This document shows positions 7,803-15,864 of a DNA stretch of 43,597 nucleotides, piece by piece. Location of the stretch: NCBI GenBank assembly GCA_025451295.1, contig JANWKQ010000177.1, positions 1 to 43,597 of the forward strand, given 5' to 3'. Origin of the DNA: Flavobacteriales bacterium (GTDB lineage: Bacteria; Bacteroidota; Bacteroidia; CAIKAF01). Under the pieces are notes generated by a model. The model was not told the DNA's origin and did no database searches. It saw nothing but the letters and a program-made list of their open reading frames with translations. Numbering within the stretch: the first letter of the stretch is position 1; every line of letters starts with the position of its first letter. A program made the translations under genes and the position numbers.

Positions 7803-8795
7803 CTATTGTTTAATAAATCTACCCGCTGTCATCCCGTTTTCCGAATAACCACGATAGGTATAAACACCGGTAGCCCAATCATTGGTTGAAATATTTAGCG
7901 TTGATTGAGCATTGGTTGATTGGTATACCAACTTGCACAGCATATCAAATATCATCACATTGATCTCTTCCTCTGCACTTATTCGAATAAAGTCGGTGGT
8001 TGGATTTGGATAAATCTGAACAGGAATTTCTGACATTTCAATTACCCCCAAGTTACACGGCGAAACACATGTGGTAACAGACCCACCGATTGTTCCAAAA
8101 TTAAAATCAACCTGCCCCCCTCCGGTAACATCACACATATCCAATGTGCCGGTGATCACTCCAAGGTTAGCAGAGCTTCCATAGATGCATACCTGTCCTG
8201 ATCCTTTTAACGTATCAGAATTTGCAAAATCTCCGTTTACGCGGATGCCTCCGTTATTGGTTAGTACTGCATTTTGCCCGGCCACAAGGCTATCGCCGTT
8301 GTAGAAATTGTCCCCAACGATCAGTTCGGCGCTGCCTCCCAAAACAAACAATCCGGTATTCCAGTACGAATATGTTACATTCATATCTCCATTGCTTACC
8401 CAACCTGGTTGCGTGATTATTTCAGTATAAAATGAATCTGCCGTAAAGGTTCCTCCATTATAGGCAGAGCCCCCAAAGAAGCCCACCCTGGCCACATCAA
8501 AAATTCCATTATTGATAAAATTAGCGCTATTGGAAAAGGCGAAATTTCTGTTGGGTGTATCACCAGTTAATGAGCCAGGTGCATTGATCACCACAGCTCC
8601 ATCGGTAAATCCAAAATCCACATTCAAAATAATATTGTGGTTAATGATAATAGAGTCATTTGGTAATGGAAAGCAGGTACAATCCCAAACGAATGGGTTG
8701 GTTCCTAGTCCATCTGCAATAGAGGTTCTTACCGCCTGTGCATTTGCAACAACAGACAAAACAAAGAACATAACAACAAGTAATGGTTTTTTCAT
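7803..8795 (-). CDS. T9SS type A sorting-domain secreted protein
   Basis: 330 residues. A signal peptide (MKKPLLVVMFFVLSVVANA) is followed by about 220 residues of Asn/Gly/Val-rich repeats (e.g. INNGIFDVARVGFFGG, LVGDNFYNGDSL-like), typical of a right-handed beta-helix. The C-terminal domain VQIYPNPTTDFIRI...WATGVYTYRG...GRFIKQ is a type A T9SS signal, so it is exported across the outer membrane and probably anchored at the surface. The substrate is unknown. It is likely monocistronic. Confidence 0.88.
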   Translation of the reverse strand: MKKPLLVVMFFVLSVVANAQAVRTSIADGLGTNPFVWDCTCFPLPNDSIIINHNIILNVDFGFTDGAVVINAPGSLTGDTPNRNFAFSNSANFINNGIFDVARVGFFGGSAYNGGTFTADSFYTEIITQPGWVSNGDMNVTYSYWNTGLFVLGGSAELIVGDNFYNGDSLVAGQNAVLTNNGGIRVNGDFANSDTLKGSGQVCIYGSSANLGVITGTLDMCDVTGGGQVDFNFGTIGGSVTTCVSPCNLGVIEMSEIPVQIYPNPTTDFIRISAEEEINVMIFDMLCKLVYQSTNAQSTLNISTNDWATGVYTYRGYSENGMTAGRFIKQ

Positions 8796-8893
8796 ATTGA
8801 TTGTTTAATCGGGTTAACTAAATATATATTTTTATAAAAATAAGAAATCTAACCGACCCATACAATACGTTTATAACCAGGATTACGGATTAA

Positions 8894-9568
8894 ATGTTGA
8901 ATATGAATAGAATTATTTGCCTCCTAATAATATCAGTGATGAACTTGTCAGCACAAATACCGGTTTATCTGCCCCTGGGAGACTCCTATACCATTTGTGA
9001 AGGGTTGGCAGAAAAAGAGAGATGGCCCAATTTAATTACGGAGCAACTTGATAAAAGCAAAATGCCAGTTAGTTTAACTTATAATCCTTCCCGAACTGGT
9101 TATACAACCGACGATCTGATTAAAAATGAACTATCCTATCTAAAAAGTGAAAAGCCGGATATCGTTACCTTACTTATAGGTGTGAATGACTATGTAAGGG
9201 GTTATGACTCTTCCTATTTTCATCAGAACCTAAGCTATATTCTCAACGAAGTGCAAAAAGCACTAGCGGTAAAAACCAACATTATTCTCATTACCATTCC
9301 GGATTATAGTGTAACTCCGGCAGGCGAATACTATGCCAGTGGACGAGATGTAAGCAAAGATCTGCGGATATGGAATAACATCATAAAAGAGGAAGCTAAG
9401 CTCCGGAATTTATCTTGGGTAGATATATTCCCCACCACACAAAAAATGAAAAATGCTCCGGATCTTATATCAGCGGATGAATTGCACCCATCTGCCAAAG
9501 AAGTGGTTTTATGGGGCGATCTCATTTATCCCGAGATGCAGAAACTGGTCAAAAATTATTATAAATAA
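8894..9568 (+). CDS. SGNH/GDSL-family hydrolase
   Basis: 224 residues with a signal peptide (to about A20). All four SGNH blocks are present: GDSYT with nucleophile S31, a Gly at RTGYTTDDL, GVND, and D195-E-L-H198 for the Asp and His of the triad. It should be an exported esterase or acyl hydrolase of the small GDSL type (lysophospholipase, arylesterase or carbohydrate esterase); the substrate cannot be told. It is followed 18 nt later by a cupin gene in the same direction, so the two are probably co-transcribed. Confidence 0.9.
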   Translation: MLNMNRIICLLIISVMNLSAQIPVYLPLGDSYTICEGLAEKERWPNLITEQLDKSKMPVSLTYNPSRTGYTTDDLIKNELSYLKSEKPDIVTLLIGVNDYVRGYDSSYFHQNLSYILNEVQKALAVKTNIILITIPDYSVTPAGEYYASGRDVSKDLRIWNNIIKEEAKLRNLSWVDIFPTTQKMKNAPDLISADELHPSAKEVVLWGDLIYPEMQKLVKNYYK

Positions 9569-9586
9569 AATAGAAAATCGTGATCC

Positions 9587-10129
9587 ATGGAAAGGCGAAT
9601 CTACAATCCTGTACAAAAAGACTATGTAACATTTTTAAAGACACATGCCGACACAAATGGAGCATATACATTGGTAGAGGTTGAATTGGCAAATGGTGGT
9701 GGTGTAGGATTACATTATCATAAAACCTATTCTGAAAAATTTGAATGTGTGGAAGGTGAAATTCAGATCCAGCTGGGAAAAGAGATCCTTTTACTTACTT
9801 CCGGGAAGTCAGCCACTGCAGAACCAAATATCAATCATTTATTTCGTAATCGTTCTGGTAAAACAGCAAAATTCAGGGTTGAGTTAAGGCCCGCATCGAA
9901 AGGATTTGAGCAATCATTACAAATTGGATATGGGTTGGCCAGAGATGGGGAAACCAAAAAGAATGGATTCCCGAAAGATAAGTTAGCATTGGCCTGGCTA
10001 TTCGATATCAGTGAAAGTAATCTTCCCGGTTGGAGAAGTATTTTTGAAGGTATTCTTAGAAAGCAGGCAAAAAAAGCCAGATCAAAAGGGTTAGATAAAT
10101 CCCTCATGGATAAATACGTAAAGTTCTAA
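9587..10129 (+). CDS. cupin-domain protein
   Basis: 180 residues. The cupin core at residues 25-100 has the first metal motif G-x5-H43-x-H45...E50 (GLHYHKTYSEKFECVEGE) and the second-motif His at H84 (NINHLFRN). The C-terminal 70 residues are helical and basic (KQAKKARSKG). There is no signal peptide. The metal-binding site looks intact, so it could be a small dioxygenase, isomerase or sensor. It is the last gene of a pair with the SGNH hydrolase. Confidence 0.85.
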   Translation: MERRIYNPVQKDYVTFLKTHADTNGAYTLVEVELANGGGVGLHYHKTYSEKFECVEGEIQIQLGKEILLLTSGKSATAEPNINHLFRNRSGKTAKFRVELRPASKGFEQSLQIGYGLARDGETKKNGFPKDKLALAWLFDISESNLPGWRSIFEGILRKQAKKARSKGLDKSLMDKYVKF

Positions 10130-10131
10130 AG

Positions 10132-10162
10132 AAAAAGGCGCATCATTGGATGCGCCCTTTTT
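10132..10162. terminator. bidirectional intrinsic terminator
   Basis: GGCGCATC (10137-10144) pairs with GATGCGCC (10149-10156), loop ATTG, flanked by AAAAA and TTTTT. It lies between convergent genes ending at 10129 and 10190. Confidence 0.85.
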
Positions 10163-10189
10163 ATATATAAAATCCGGCCAGGATAAGTT

Positions 10190-10564
10190 CTATTTGGATA
10201 CGATCATCTCTTGAAAAAATGTGCTTTTGCCATTCATTACATTAACACTATAAGTTCCATTTGCGAAATTTGCAAGATCGATAATAAAACTTTTATCAGA
10301 TATTGAATAACACATATAGCTATATGTAATCTCACCCTCTGCCCCAAAGATTTCTATCTTAAGATTGGTATAGTCAAACGCATCGGGTAAATTGATCGTG
10401 CAGGAATGGGTTGGTTGAACCGAAATTGATTTTAAAGAAGGAAAGGATGGTTCGATCGTTTTAGCTGATTGGGCAAAAGTACTCGCCAGTGTTATGATAA
10501 ACACGGTAACAAGAAATATCATGTATATTCTCGTGCTGGTTGGTTTTGAAGTTGTTCTCATCAT
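10190..10564 (-). CDS. small secreted protein resembling an isolated T9SS C-terminal domain
   Basis: 124 residues. A long basic N-region and hydrophobic helix (IYMIFLVTVFIITLASTFA) form a signal peptide. The remaining ~90 residues look like a T9SS type A tail fold on their own (LKIEIFGAEGEITYSY...IDLANFANGTYSVNVMNGKSTFFQEMIVSK), with no cargo domain. It could be a decoy, regulator or chaperone substrate of T9SS, or the remnant of a larger gene. Two in-frame ATGs open the gene (MM). Confidence 0.65.
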   Translation of the reverse strand: MMRTTSKPTSTRIYMIFLVTVFIITLASTFAQSAKTIEPSFPSLKSISVQPTHSCTINLPDAFDYTNLKIEIFGAEGEITYSYMCYSISDKSFIIDLANFANGTYSVNVMNGKSTFFQEMIVSK

Positions 10565-10653
10565 TTGTTCGATTTTCTATTACAAGGATACGGCAAACAA
10601 GGCCCAGGGAATCGGAAAATGGGCATAAGCTTACATGCCAATTTCATATAGAC

Positions 10654-10677
10654 TATATATTAAATAATTAATATATA
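10654..10677. repeat. perfect AT-only inverted repeat
   Basis: TATATATTAA (10654-10663) and TTAATATATA (10668-10677) with an ATAA centre. It lies in the 238-nt gap between two minus-strand genes. It could be a protein-binding site or DNA-unwinding element; nothing else is seen in the gap. Confidence 0.45.
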
Positions 10678-10802
10678 AATACTTACTGAATAAAATGTTT
10701 ACATGCCCTAATAGGCTAGATTTAATGCATCTTTAATTTAAATCTCCAGTTGAAACAGATTTTTTTCTAAAAAATCCGGTAATGAAGTGGAAGATCAGTG
10801 CC

Positions 10803-11708
10803 TTAAAACAATTTATTCCCTTCGGCGAATTGAGGAACCTGAATATTATATCCACCTTTTTTATTTAATTGTTCGATCAGATACTTGCATAGCTCTGGCG
10901 AGTATAGTTCTTCATGCTGATGCATAAAAAAATAACAGTTGTTCAATCCTTGCTTATCCCAATTAATAATGCGGTCAACCCATTGATCAATCCTTGTATA
11001 ATCAGAGGGGTGAAGACTGTTTCCAACAAAACGAATGAATGAATCGGGTGTTGTAAGTCTCATGTGAACACAATCCCGTCGACCAGCTGAGTCGGTGATG
11101 ATGCTCCCTCTTTTGTTCTTCTCCAGCCAGGCATATATATTCTCTGCATGAGGCGCTTTATACCAATCCTCGTGCCTAAACTCTACGAAAAGATCCACAT
11201 CCTTCGGAACCATTTGTATAAACTCCTGAATGGTTTCTATATTCTTAGTAGGATTCATTTGCGGATGCGGCATCAGAAATACCGGACCCGCATTTTTCCC
11301 AAACTGGTGATAAACCTCCCAAAATTCATCCAGATCCTGCTGACAGTTCTTCAATCTTTTCCGATGGGTAATGGCCTCCTGGAATTTCGGAAAAAACTTA
11401 AAGTTTTTCCCGGTCTGCTTCTGATACTTTTCTACATCGGATTTGGAAGGAAGCCGGTAAAAGATCGCATTGTATTCAATGCAACTGAACTGTTTCGCAT
11501 ATTCGCCAAGAAAATTGGCGGCCTTCGTTCCTTTAGGATAGATCTTCCCGACCCAATCAGGCCGGCCCCATTTGGCGCAACCCACCATAACATTCAGCTG
11601 GCCCTTTCGTTTTGATTTTGCCAGTACTTTCTTTGTTTGTTCAGGGTCTTTGGGTAAACTGAATTTTATTTTTTCAAGTTCTTTTATGTCTACTCTTCCG
11701 AAATCCAT
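10803..11708 (-). CDS. DUF72 family protein
   Basis: 301 residues. The DUF72 TIM-barrel-like fold is recognised by VGCAKWGRPDWVGKIYP, FSCIEYNAIFYRLPS, FKFFPKFQEAITHRKRL, a VEFRHEDWY strand, ITDSAGRRD and a late YFFMHQH. The family is widespread (YecE-like) and of unknown biochemical role. About 35 residues precede the canonical start, with basic Lys-rich character. It is downstream of the metallo-beta-lactamase gene on the same strand (71-nt gap). Confidence 0.9.
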   Translation of the reverse strand: MDFGRVDIKELEKIKFSLPKDPEQTKKVLAKSKRKGQLNVMVGCAKWGRPDWVGKIYPKGTKAANFLGEYAKQFSCIEYNAIFYRLPSKSDVEKYQKQTGKNFKFFPKFQEAITHRKRLKNCQQDLDEFWEVYHQFGKNAGPVFLMPHPQMNPTKNIETIQEFIQMVPKDVDLFVEFRHEDWYKAPHAENIYAWLEKNKRGSIITDSAGRRDCVHMRLTTPDSFIRFVGNSLHPSDYTRIDQWVDRIINWDKQGLNNCYFFMHQHEELYSPELCKYLIEQLNKKGGYNIQVPQFAEGNKLF

Positions 11709-11779
11709 ATATACAGTATGTAGTTAACAAATATAATATATGGATCGTTCCATCCATCTTTTAAATATAACAGGGCTGT

Positions 11780-12502
11780 CTATTTCTCATTGTAGCTTAT
11801 CTCCAAAAGATAAAGCGTATGCATCAATGCATTTTTCCCCAGCCAGTTTTGATGGCCAGGGATCACAAATCGGGGTGATTTGAATTTTTTTATTGTTTTT
11901 TTGATGGCGATGGGCCAGTTGGTAATATTCGCATCCGCCACATTACCCAGTCCTTTTGCTTCTATACTTTTAACAAAACATCCTCCGTATAAAATTTTGG
12001 ACTTCGGAAACCAAACCACAATATTGTCCGGGGTATGTCCTTCGCCTGGATAAAAAGTTTCGAATTTTACTCCACCGAATGTAAACGTAGTGTCTTTTGT
12101 AAATTGGAACTCTGCCAATTCAGATCCATCTTCTTTTCCTTTTTGAAAGGAAAGCAACGAGGAATAGGTTTTTATCCCCTGTTTCTTCAAAACATTTAAG
12201 CCTGCAGTCCGGTCATCGTGAAAATGGGTAACGATGCAAATCTTTACCGGCAAATGATGTCTTTTCTCGATAGAATCCAGCAGGGGTAAGGTTTGACTTT
12301 CATCCCAGGGAGTATCGATCATTACCACGCCACTATCCGTTACAAGGTACATACTGTTCGACGGGAAAGGAGTCCCTTCAAAATCATTGTAGGTAGTATA
12401 AACATAAAAATTACCACTAAGTTTTTTGATCTCCAATGGACTTGTTTGAGCAAATGTTTTTGCTAAAACAAGAAGAGTCCCTAACAATAAAGAAAATCGC
12501 AT
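11780..12502 (-). CDS. subclass B1 metallo-beta-lactamase
   Basis: 240 residues with a signal peptide (about residues 1-19). All B1 ligands are present: H93-F-H95-D-D97 and H156 (GEGHTPDN), C175 (YGGCFVK) and H217 (PGHQNW). The substrate-binding K178 (three after the Cys) and N192 (VADAN) of B1 enzymes are also kept. It should hydrolyse penicillins, cephalosporins and carbapenems in the periplasm using two zinc ions. It looks chromosomal and intrinsic, related to the resident enzymes of flavobacteria, not cassette-borne. Its start is 4 nt after the repeat-protein gene, implying one transcript. Confidence 0.9.
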   Translation of the reverse strand: MRFSLLLGTLLVLAKTFAQTSPLEIKKLSGNFYVYTTYNDFEGTPFPSNSMYLVTDSGVVMIDTPWDESQTLPLLDSIEKRHHLPVKICIVTHFHDDRTAGLNVLKKQGIKTYSSLLSFQKGKEDGSELAEFQFTKDTTFTFGGVKFETFYPGEGHTPDNIVVWFPKSKILYGGCFVKSIEAKGLGNVADANITNWPIAIKKTIKKFKSPRFVIPGHQNWLGKNALMHTLYLLEISYNEK

Positions 12503-12506
12503 TCTA

Positions 12507-12920
12507 TTATTTCAGATCAGCAAAGAAAAAGAAAAGCGCTGCTGCTGACCATTGAGTTGGTACATCCTTTGCATATCCCATGGTGGAATAATACTTATCC
12601 TGGATCGTACCATCACTTTTTACATAACCAATTGTTGAGTAATATTTATCCTGAACCGTGCCGTCATCTTTTATATAACCCAACGTCGAGTAATATTTAT
12701 CCTGCACTGTACCATCATCTTTTATATAACCCATGGTAGAATAATATTTGTCCTGAACCGTGCCGTCACTTTTTATATAGCCGATGGTGCTATAATATTT
12801 GTCCTGTACAGTTCCATCATCCTTGATGTATCCGGTGGTAGAATAATATTTATCCTGGATCGTTTGGGCGGTTAAGCCTGCCGTAAACAAAAAGGCGATG
12901 ACGATGAATAATTTTTTCAT
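12507..12920 (-). CDS. secreted 17-residue repeat protein (beta-flower-like)
   Basis: 137 residues from the ATG (MKKLFIVIAF...); an upstream in-frame extension has no support. The signal peptide ends at about A18. Residues 20-121 are six tandem 17-residue repeats of the form T(V/I)QDKYYSTxGYIKxDG, followed by a hydrophobic end (AAALFFFFADLK). The repeat resembles small secreted 'beta-flower' proteins of Bacteroidota, which form shallow symmetric beta structures; this assignment is from memory. It is followed directly by the metallo-beta-lactamase gene. The role is unknown. Confidence 0.8.
   Translation of the reverse strand: MKKLFIVIAFLFTAGLTAQTIQDKYYSTTGYIKDDGTVQDKYYSTIGYIKSDGTVQDKYYSTMGYIKDDGTVQDKYYSTLGYIKDDGTVQDKYYSTIGYVKSDGTIQDKYYSTMGYAKDVPTQWSAAALFFFFADLK
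12558..12863 (-). repeat. six coding 51-bp tandem repeats
   Basis: Six consecutive 51-bp units encode the 17-residue repeats. Third-codon positions vary between units, so the peptide is selected rather than the array being freshly amplified. Confidence 0.85.
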
Positions 12921-12969
12921 GGTTGACAATGGTTTTTTGGATAAACAAGTATACAAAAATAATACCATG

Positions 12970-13140
12970 TAGCCACTTACACCACGGCTGCGAATAGTTT
13001 AGCCCCGGATCAGCCAGAACCGAGCCCAACACAGGCCGATAATTGTGTGACAGGCTCCGCATCATGGGGCCAGAGAGGCCAAGGCAATGTCAACCTGGGA
13101 ACGAGGGGGGGCGGCTTAACTCAAAAAAAACTGTTAAAAA
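12970..13140. other. GC-rich intergenic island of unknown nature
   Basis: This stretch is visibly more GC-rich than its surroundings. It holds short complementary segments (ACACA/TGTGT near 13027-13050, CCCC/GGGG) and a run of seven G (13105-13111). No convincing reading frame, riboswitch or known RNA signature was recognised. It lies between divergent genes, so it could be a leader or regulatory RNA for either, or a degraded sequence. Confidence 0.3.
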
Positions 13141-13149
13141 TACCACGAC

Positions 13150-13181
13150 TTGAAAAATTGCGTTTAAATGCAGTACCTTTG
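13150..13181 (+). promoter_or_regulatory. promoter of the metal operon
   Basis: TTG (13150-13152), 21-nt spacer, TACCTTTG (13174-13181); the final G is 6 nt before the first ATG. Full -33/-7 match, predicting a very short leader. Confidence 0.6.
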
Positions 13182-13187
13182 CTTTGC

Positions 13188-13589
13188 ATGATGCTCAAGA
13201 AACTTATCTCCCTCCTCGTTTTAACCATGTATCTGCATGGAATGAGTGGATATACCATGAGCTTCCATAAATGTATCGTAACAGGGTCTGAAGAAGTGTA
13301 TACTAGTTTCGGAATGGATGACCCTTGCAATGAAGAAGAAAAAACATGCAACGAAACAGCCACCCATTTTGAAGAGGCTGATTGTTGTGATGTTCAGCAA
13401 ACCGTGGTGAGTGTGGATGATGACTCCAACATTTCCTATCTAAAAACTTCTATTGCTCCGGTAACAATTCAGCATACACTGGTGCAATCTTATCAACTTT
13501 CCAATACCGGTTCCACCCAATATTTTTACACTGACATTTCTCCCATAAGGCCTCCTGAGCCTTGCACGATCTGCGTCTTCAGGATCTGA
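13188..13589 (+). CDS. HYC_CC_PP-like Cys-rich secreted protein
   Basis: 133 residues from the double ATG at 13188. The frame is open further upstream, but that lies in the GC-rich island before the promoter. A signal peptide (about 1-21) is followed by FH27-K-C29, C47, C54, a C66-C67 pair, and a C-terminal PPEPC126-x2-C129. This order (His-x-Cys, CysCys, ProPro) matches a small Bacteroidota family found beside metal-linked TonB receptors. It is likely a periplasmic or exported metal-binding accessory. It opens an operon with the TonB receptor and an HMA protein. Confidence 0.78.
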   Translation: MMLKKLISLLVLTMYLHGMSGYTMSFHKCIVTGSEEVYTSFGMDDPCNEEEKTCNETATHFEEADCCDVQQTVVSVDDDSNISYLKTSIAPVTIQHTLVQSYQLSNTGSTQYFYTDISPIRPPEPCTICVFRI

Positions 13590-13644
13590 TCCATCCTTTT
13601 CACTACTGCAATTTTATTATTGTTGAACTTTATCATTGAAAGTA

Positions 13645-15864
13645 ATGAAAAGATTTTATTTTCTCGTTTTTATATTAGTCTTTTATCAAAGTGCCACATC
13701 GCAGGTCACTATTACCGGTATGGTATATGATGAGCTGAATAACCCCGTTCCGGGGGCGCTTGTATACTTCCCAGGTAAAACAGTTGGAACAGCCACCGAT
13801 AGTCTCGGTCACTTCAGCCTTGTAAATGTGGATAACAACAAGCTTCTGATCGCTGAAATGGCTGAACATCTTCCTGACACGATCGATCTTGAAAAGGAAC
13901 AACCCATTTTTCGTTTAAAGGAAAAGATCATCCAGCTCGAGGGTACCACCTTCACTGTGGATAAGAACTCATCTTCCATTTCGCAACTCAATCCTCAGTT
14001 AATAGAAACACTTACGGAGAGAGAATTTATTAAAGCTGCCTGTTGCAATTTATCAGAAAGCTTTAGCACGAATGCTACGGTCGATGTTAACTACAGTGAT
14101 GCCATTACCGGTGCCAAAAGTATACAGATGCTGGGACTCGATGGACGCTACGTACAGCTGACCACTGAACTTCTTCCGTCAATCCGGGGATTGGCTTCAC
14201 CATTCGGTTTAAATTATATCCCGGGAACCTGGATGGAGAGTCTGCAGATTTCCAAAGGGGCAGGATCTGTTATTAACGGATATGAAGCTGTTACCGGACA
14301 AATCAATCTCGAATTAAGAAAACCACATAATGCAGACCGTTTGCTTTTGAACGTCTATGTGAACCATATGGGTCGTGTAGAAGCCAATGCAAACATTGCC
14401 TTCCGTATTGGAAAACGCTGGAGCAATATTACCCTTTTGCATGGAGATTATTTCAATACCGTTGCTGATCACAATAGTGATGGATTCCTGGATATGCCTT
14501 TGCTAAAAACAGGGAGTTTTGTGCATCGGTGGCAATATTTTGGAAAAAGAATTGAGACCCAGTTCGGGGTAAAAGGACTCATGGAATTCAGGAATGGAGG
14601 AACCACCGCCTTTTACCGGAATGATAGTCTTGCTCCGCAATACGGTGTGCAAATGAATACTCTTCGCGGCGAAGGTTTCTGGAAATTTGGAATTGTATTC
14701 CCTGGAATGGAATGGAAAAGCATCGGAATACAAACCAATTTTATTTATCATGACCAACGGGGATTCATTGGCCTGAATGGTTACCAGGGCATACAAAAAA
14801 ATGGATTCTTCAACTTTATATATCAATCCATTTTTGGTAATACAAAACATAAGTTTCGTGCCGGTGCCAGTTTTATGTATGATGAGTATGACGAGACTTA
14901 TGCCAACATCAATCTAAAAAGACTGGAACTTGTGCCCGGTGGATTTTTTGAATACACACTGGATAACCTGAGAGGCGTTACAGTCGTAACCGGTGTTCGG
15001 CTGGATTACCATAATCTGTTTGGGTTTATGCCATCACCGAGAGCTCATTTAAAATGGGAAATTACGAAGGGACTTATGTTCCGTGTGGCAGGTGGAAGAG
15101 GCTGGCGTGTTCCCAATCTTTTTGCAGATAATATTTCCATGCTGGTAACTTCACGATCTATCCAGATCAACAGTTCTATTCAGCCTGAAATTGCCTGGAA
15201 CTATGGTGCAAGCCTGCAGTATGTATTTAAGATCAACAAACGTGATGCTACCCTGGTGGCAGATTTTTTCCGGACTGATTTTACGAATCAGCTTTTAGTT
15301 GACCGGGAAGCAGAAGACAAACTTGTTTTTTATAATATCACGGGCCCCTCCTTCAGCAATGTATTCCAGTTTAACTTTAACATGGAACCGGTAAAGAAGT
15401 TTGAGATCCGTTTGGCCTATAAATTTCAGGATGTAAGAGCCAGCTATGACGGGGTTTTAAAAACCGTTCCGCTGGTGCCCATGCATAGGATGTTGATGAA
15501 TCTATCATACACTACACCAAAACTTGGTTTTACTTTCGACTTTACCACGCATCTTACGGGCAATAGCCGGATGCCAGATGTAACTGATCCGAATTTTGTA
15601 CACTATCATGGTGCTACTCCCTGGTATGTTACCTTAAATGCCCAGATCACCAAAGACTTTAAAATCCTCGATGTATACTTTGGATGCGAAAATATTACTG
15701 GTTATACCCAGCATACTCCCTTGGTAGATGCCGGGAATCCTTTCGGAAATAAATTTGATGCAACGTTGATTTATGCACCCATCTTCGGCAGAATGTTTTA
15801 TGCCGGGATCCGTTTAAAATTAGAATATAAACCTAAAATAAAGAAAAATGAAAATTCAAATTAG
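13645..15864 (+). CDS. TonB-dependent receptor, probable metal (copper-type) transporter
   Basis: 739 residues from the ATG; an upstream TTG is ignored. After a signal peptide, residues 20-90 form a carboxypeptidase-regulatory-like domain (ITGMVYDELNNPVPGALVYFPG). A plug follows, with A-C133-C134-NLSESF and the IQMLGLDGRYVQL strand, then the 22-strand barrel. The Cys-Cys plug motif is characteristic of receptors that sit with HMA proteins in Bacteroidota. It imports a ligand across the outer membrane with energy from TonB. Its 3' end overlaps the HMA gene by 17 nt, so they are translationally coupled. Confidence 0.9.
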   Translation: MKRFYFLVFILVFYQSATSQVTITGMVYDELNNPVPGALVYFPGKTVGTATDSLGHFSLVNVDNNKLLIAEMAEHLPDTIDLEKEQPIFRLKEKIIQLEGTTFTVDKNSSSISQLNPQLIETLTEREFIKAACCNLSESFSTNATVDVNYSDAITGAKSIQMLGLDGRYVQLTTELLPSIRGLASPFGLNYIPGTWMESLQISKGAGSVINGYEAVTGQINLELRKPHNADRLLLNVYVNHMGRVEANANIAFRIGKRWSNITLLHGDYFNTVADHNSDGFLDMPLLKTGSFVHRWQYFGKRIETQFGVKGLMEFRNGGTTAFYRNDSLAPQYGVQMNTLRGEGFWKFGIVFPGMEWKSIGIQTNFIYHDQRGFIGLNGYQGIQKNGFFNFIYQSIFGNTKHKFRAGASFMYDEYDETYANINLKRLELVPGGFFEYTLDNLRGVTVVTGVRLDYHNLFGFMPSPRAHLKWEITKGLMFRVAGGRGWRVPNLFADNISMLVTSRSIQINSSIQPEIAWNYGASLQYVFKINKRDATLVADFFRTDFTNQLLVDREAEDKLVFYNITGPSFSNVFQFNFNMEPVKKFEIRLAYKFQDVRASYDGVLKTVPLVPMHRMLMNLSYTTPKLGFTFDFTTHLTGNSRMPDVTDPNFVHYHGATPWYVTLNAQITKDFKILDVYFGCENITGYTQHTPLVDAGNPFGNKFDATLIYAPIFGRMFYAGIRLKLEYKPKIKKNENSN

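Noticed and set aside
11780-12502. Acquired (mobile) carbapenemase
   Set aside because: No cassette, integron, insertion sequence or compositional break is seen around the gene; it looks chromosomal.
12557-12739. Plus-strand frame over the repeat gene
   Set aside because: It is the antisense reading of the 51-bp repeats; no start signal or independent support.
13000-13140. Cobalamin, SRP, 6S or RNase P RNA in the GC-rich island
   Set aside because: None of the conserved boxes of these RNAs could be matched by eye, so it is listed only as an unknown island.
13047-13187. Longer N-terminus for the HYC-like protein
   Set aside because: It would start in the GC-rich island upstream of a full promoter and lacks a signal peptide; the double ATG at 13188 gives one.
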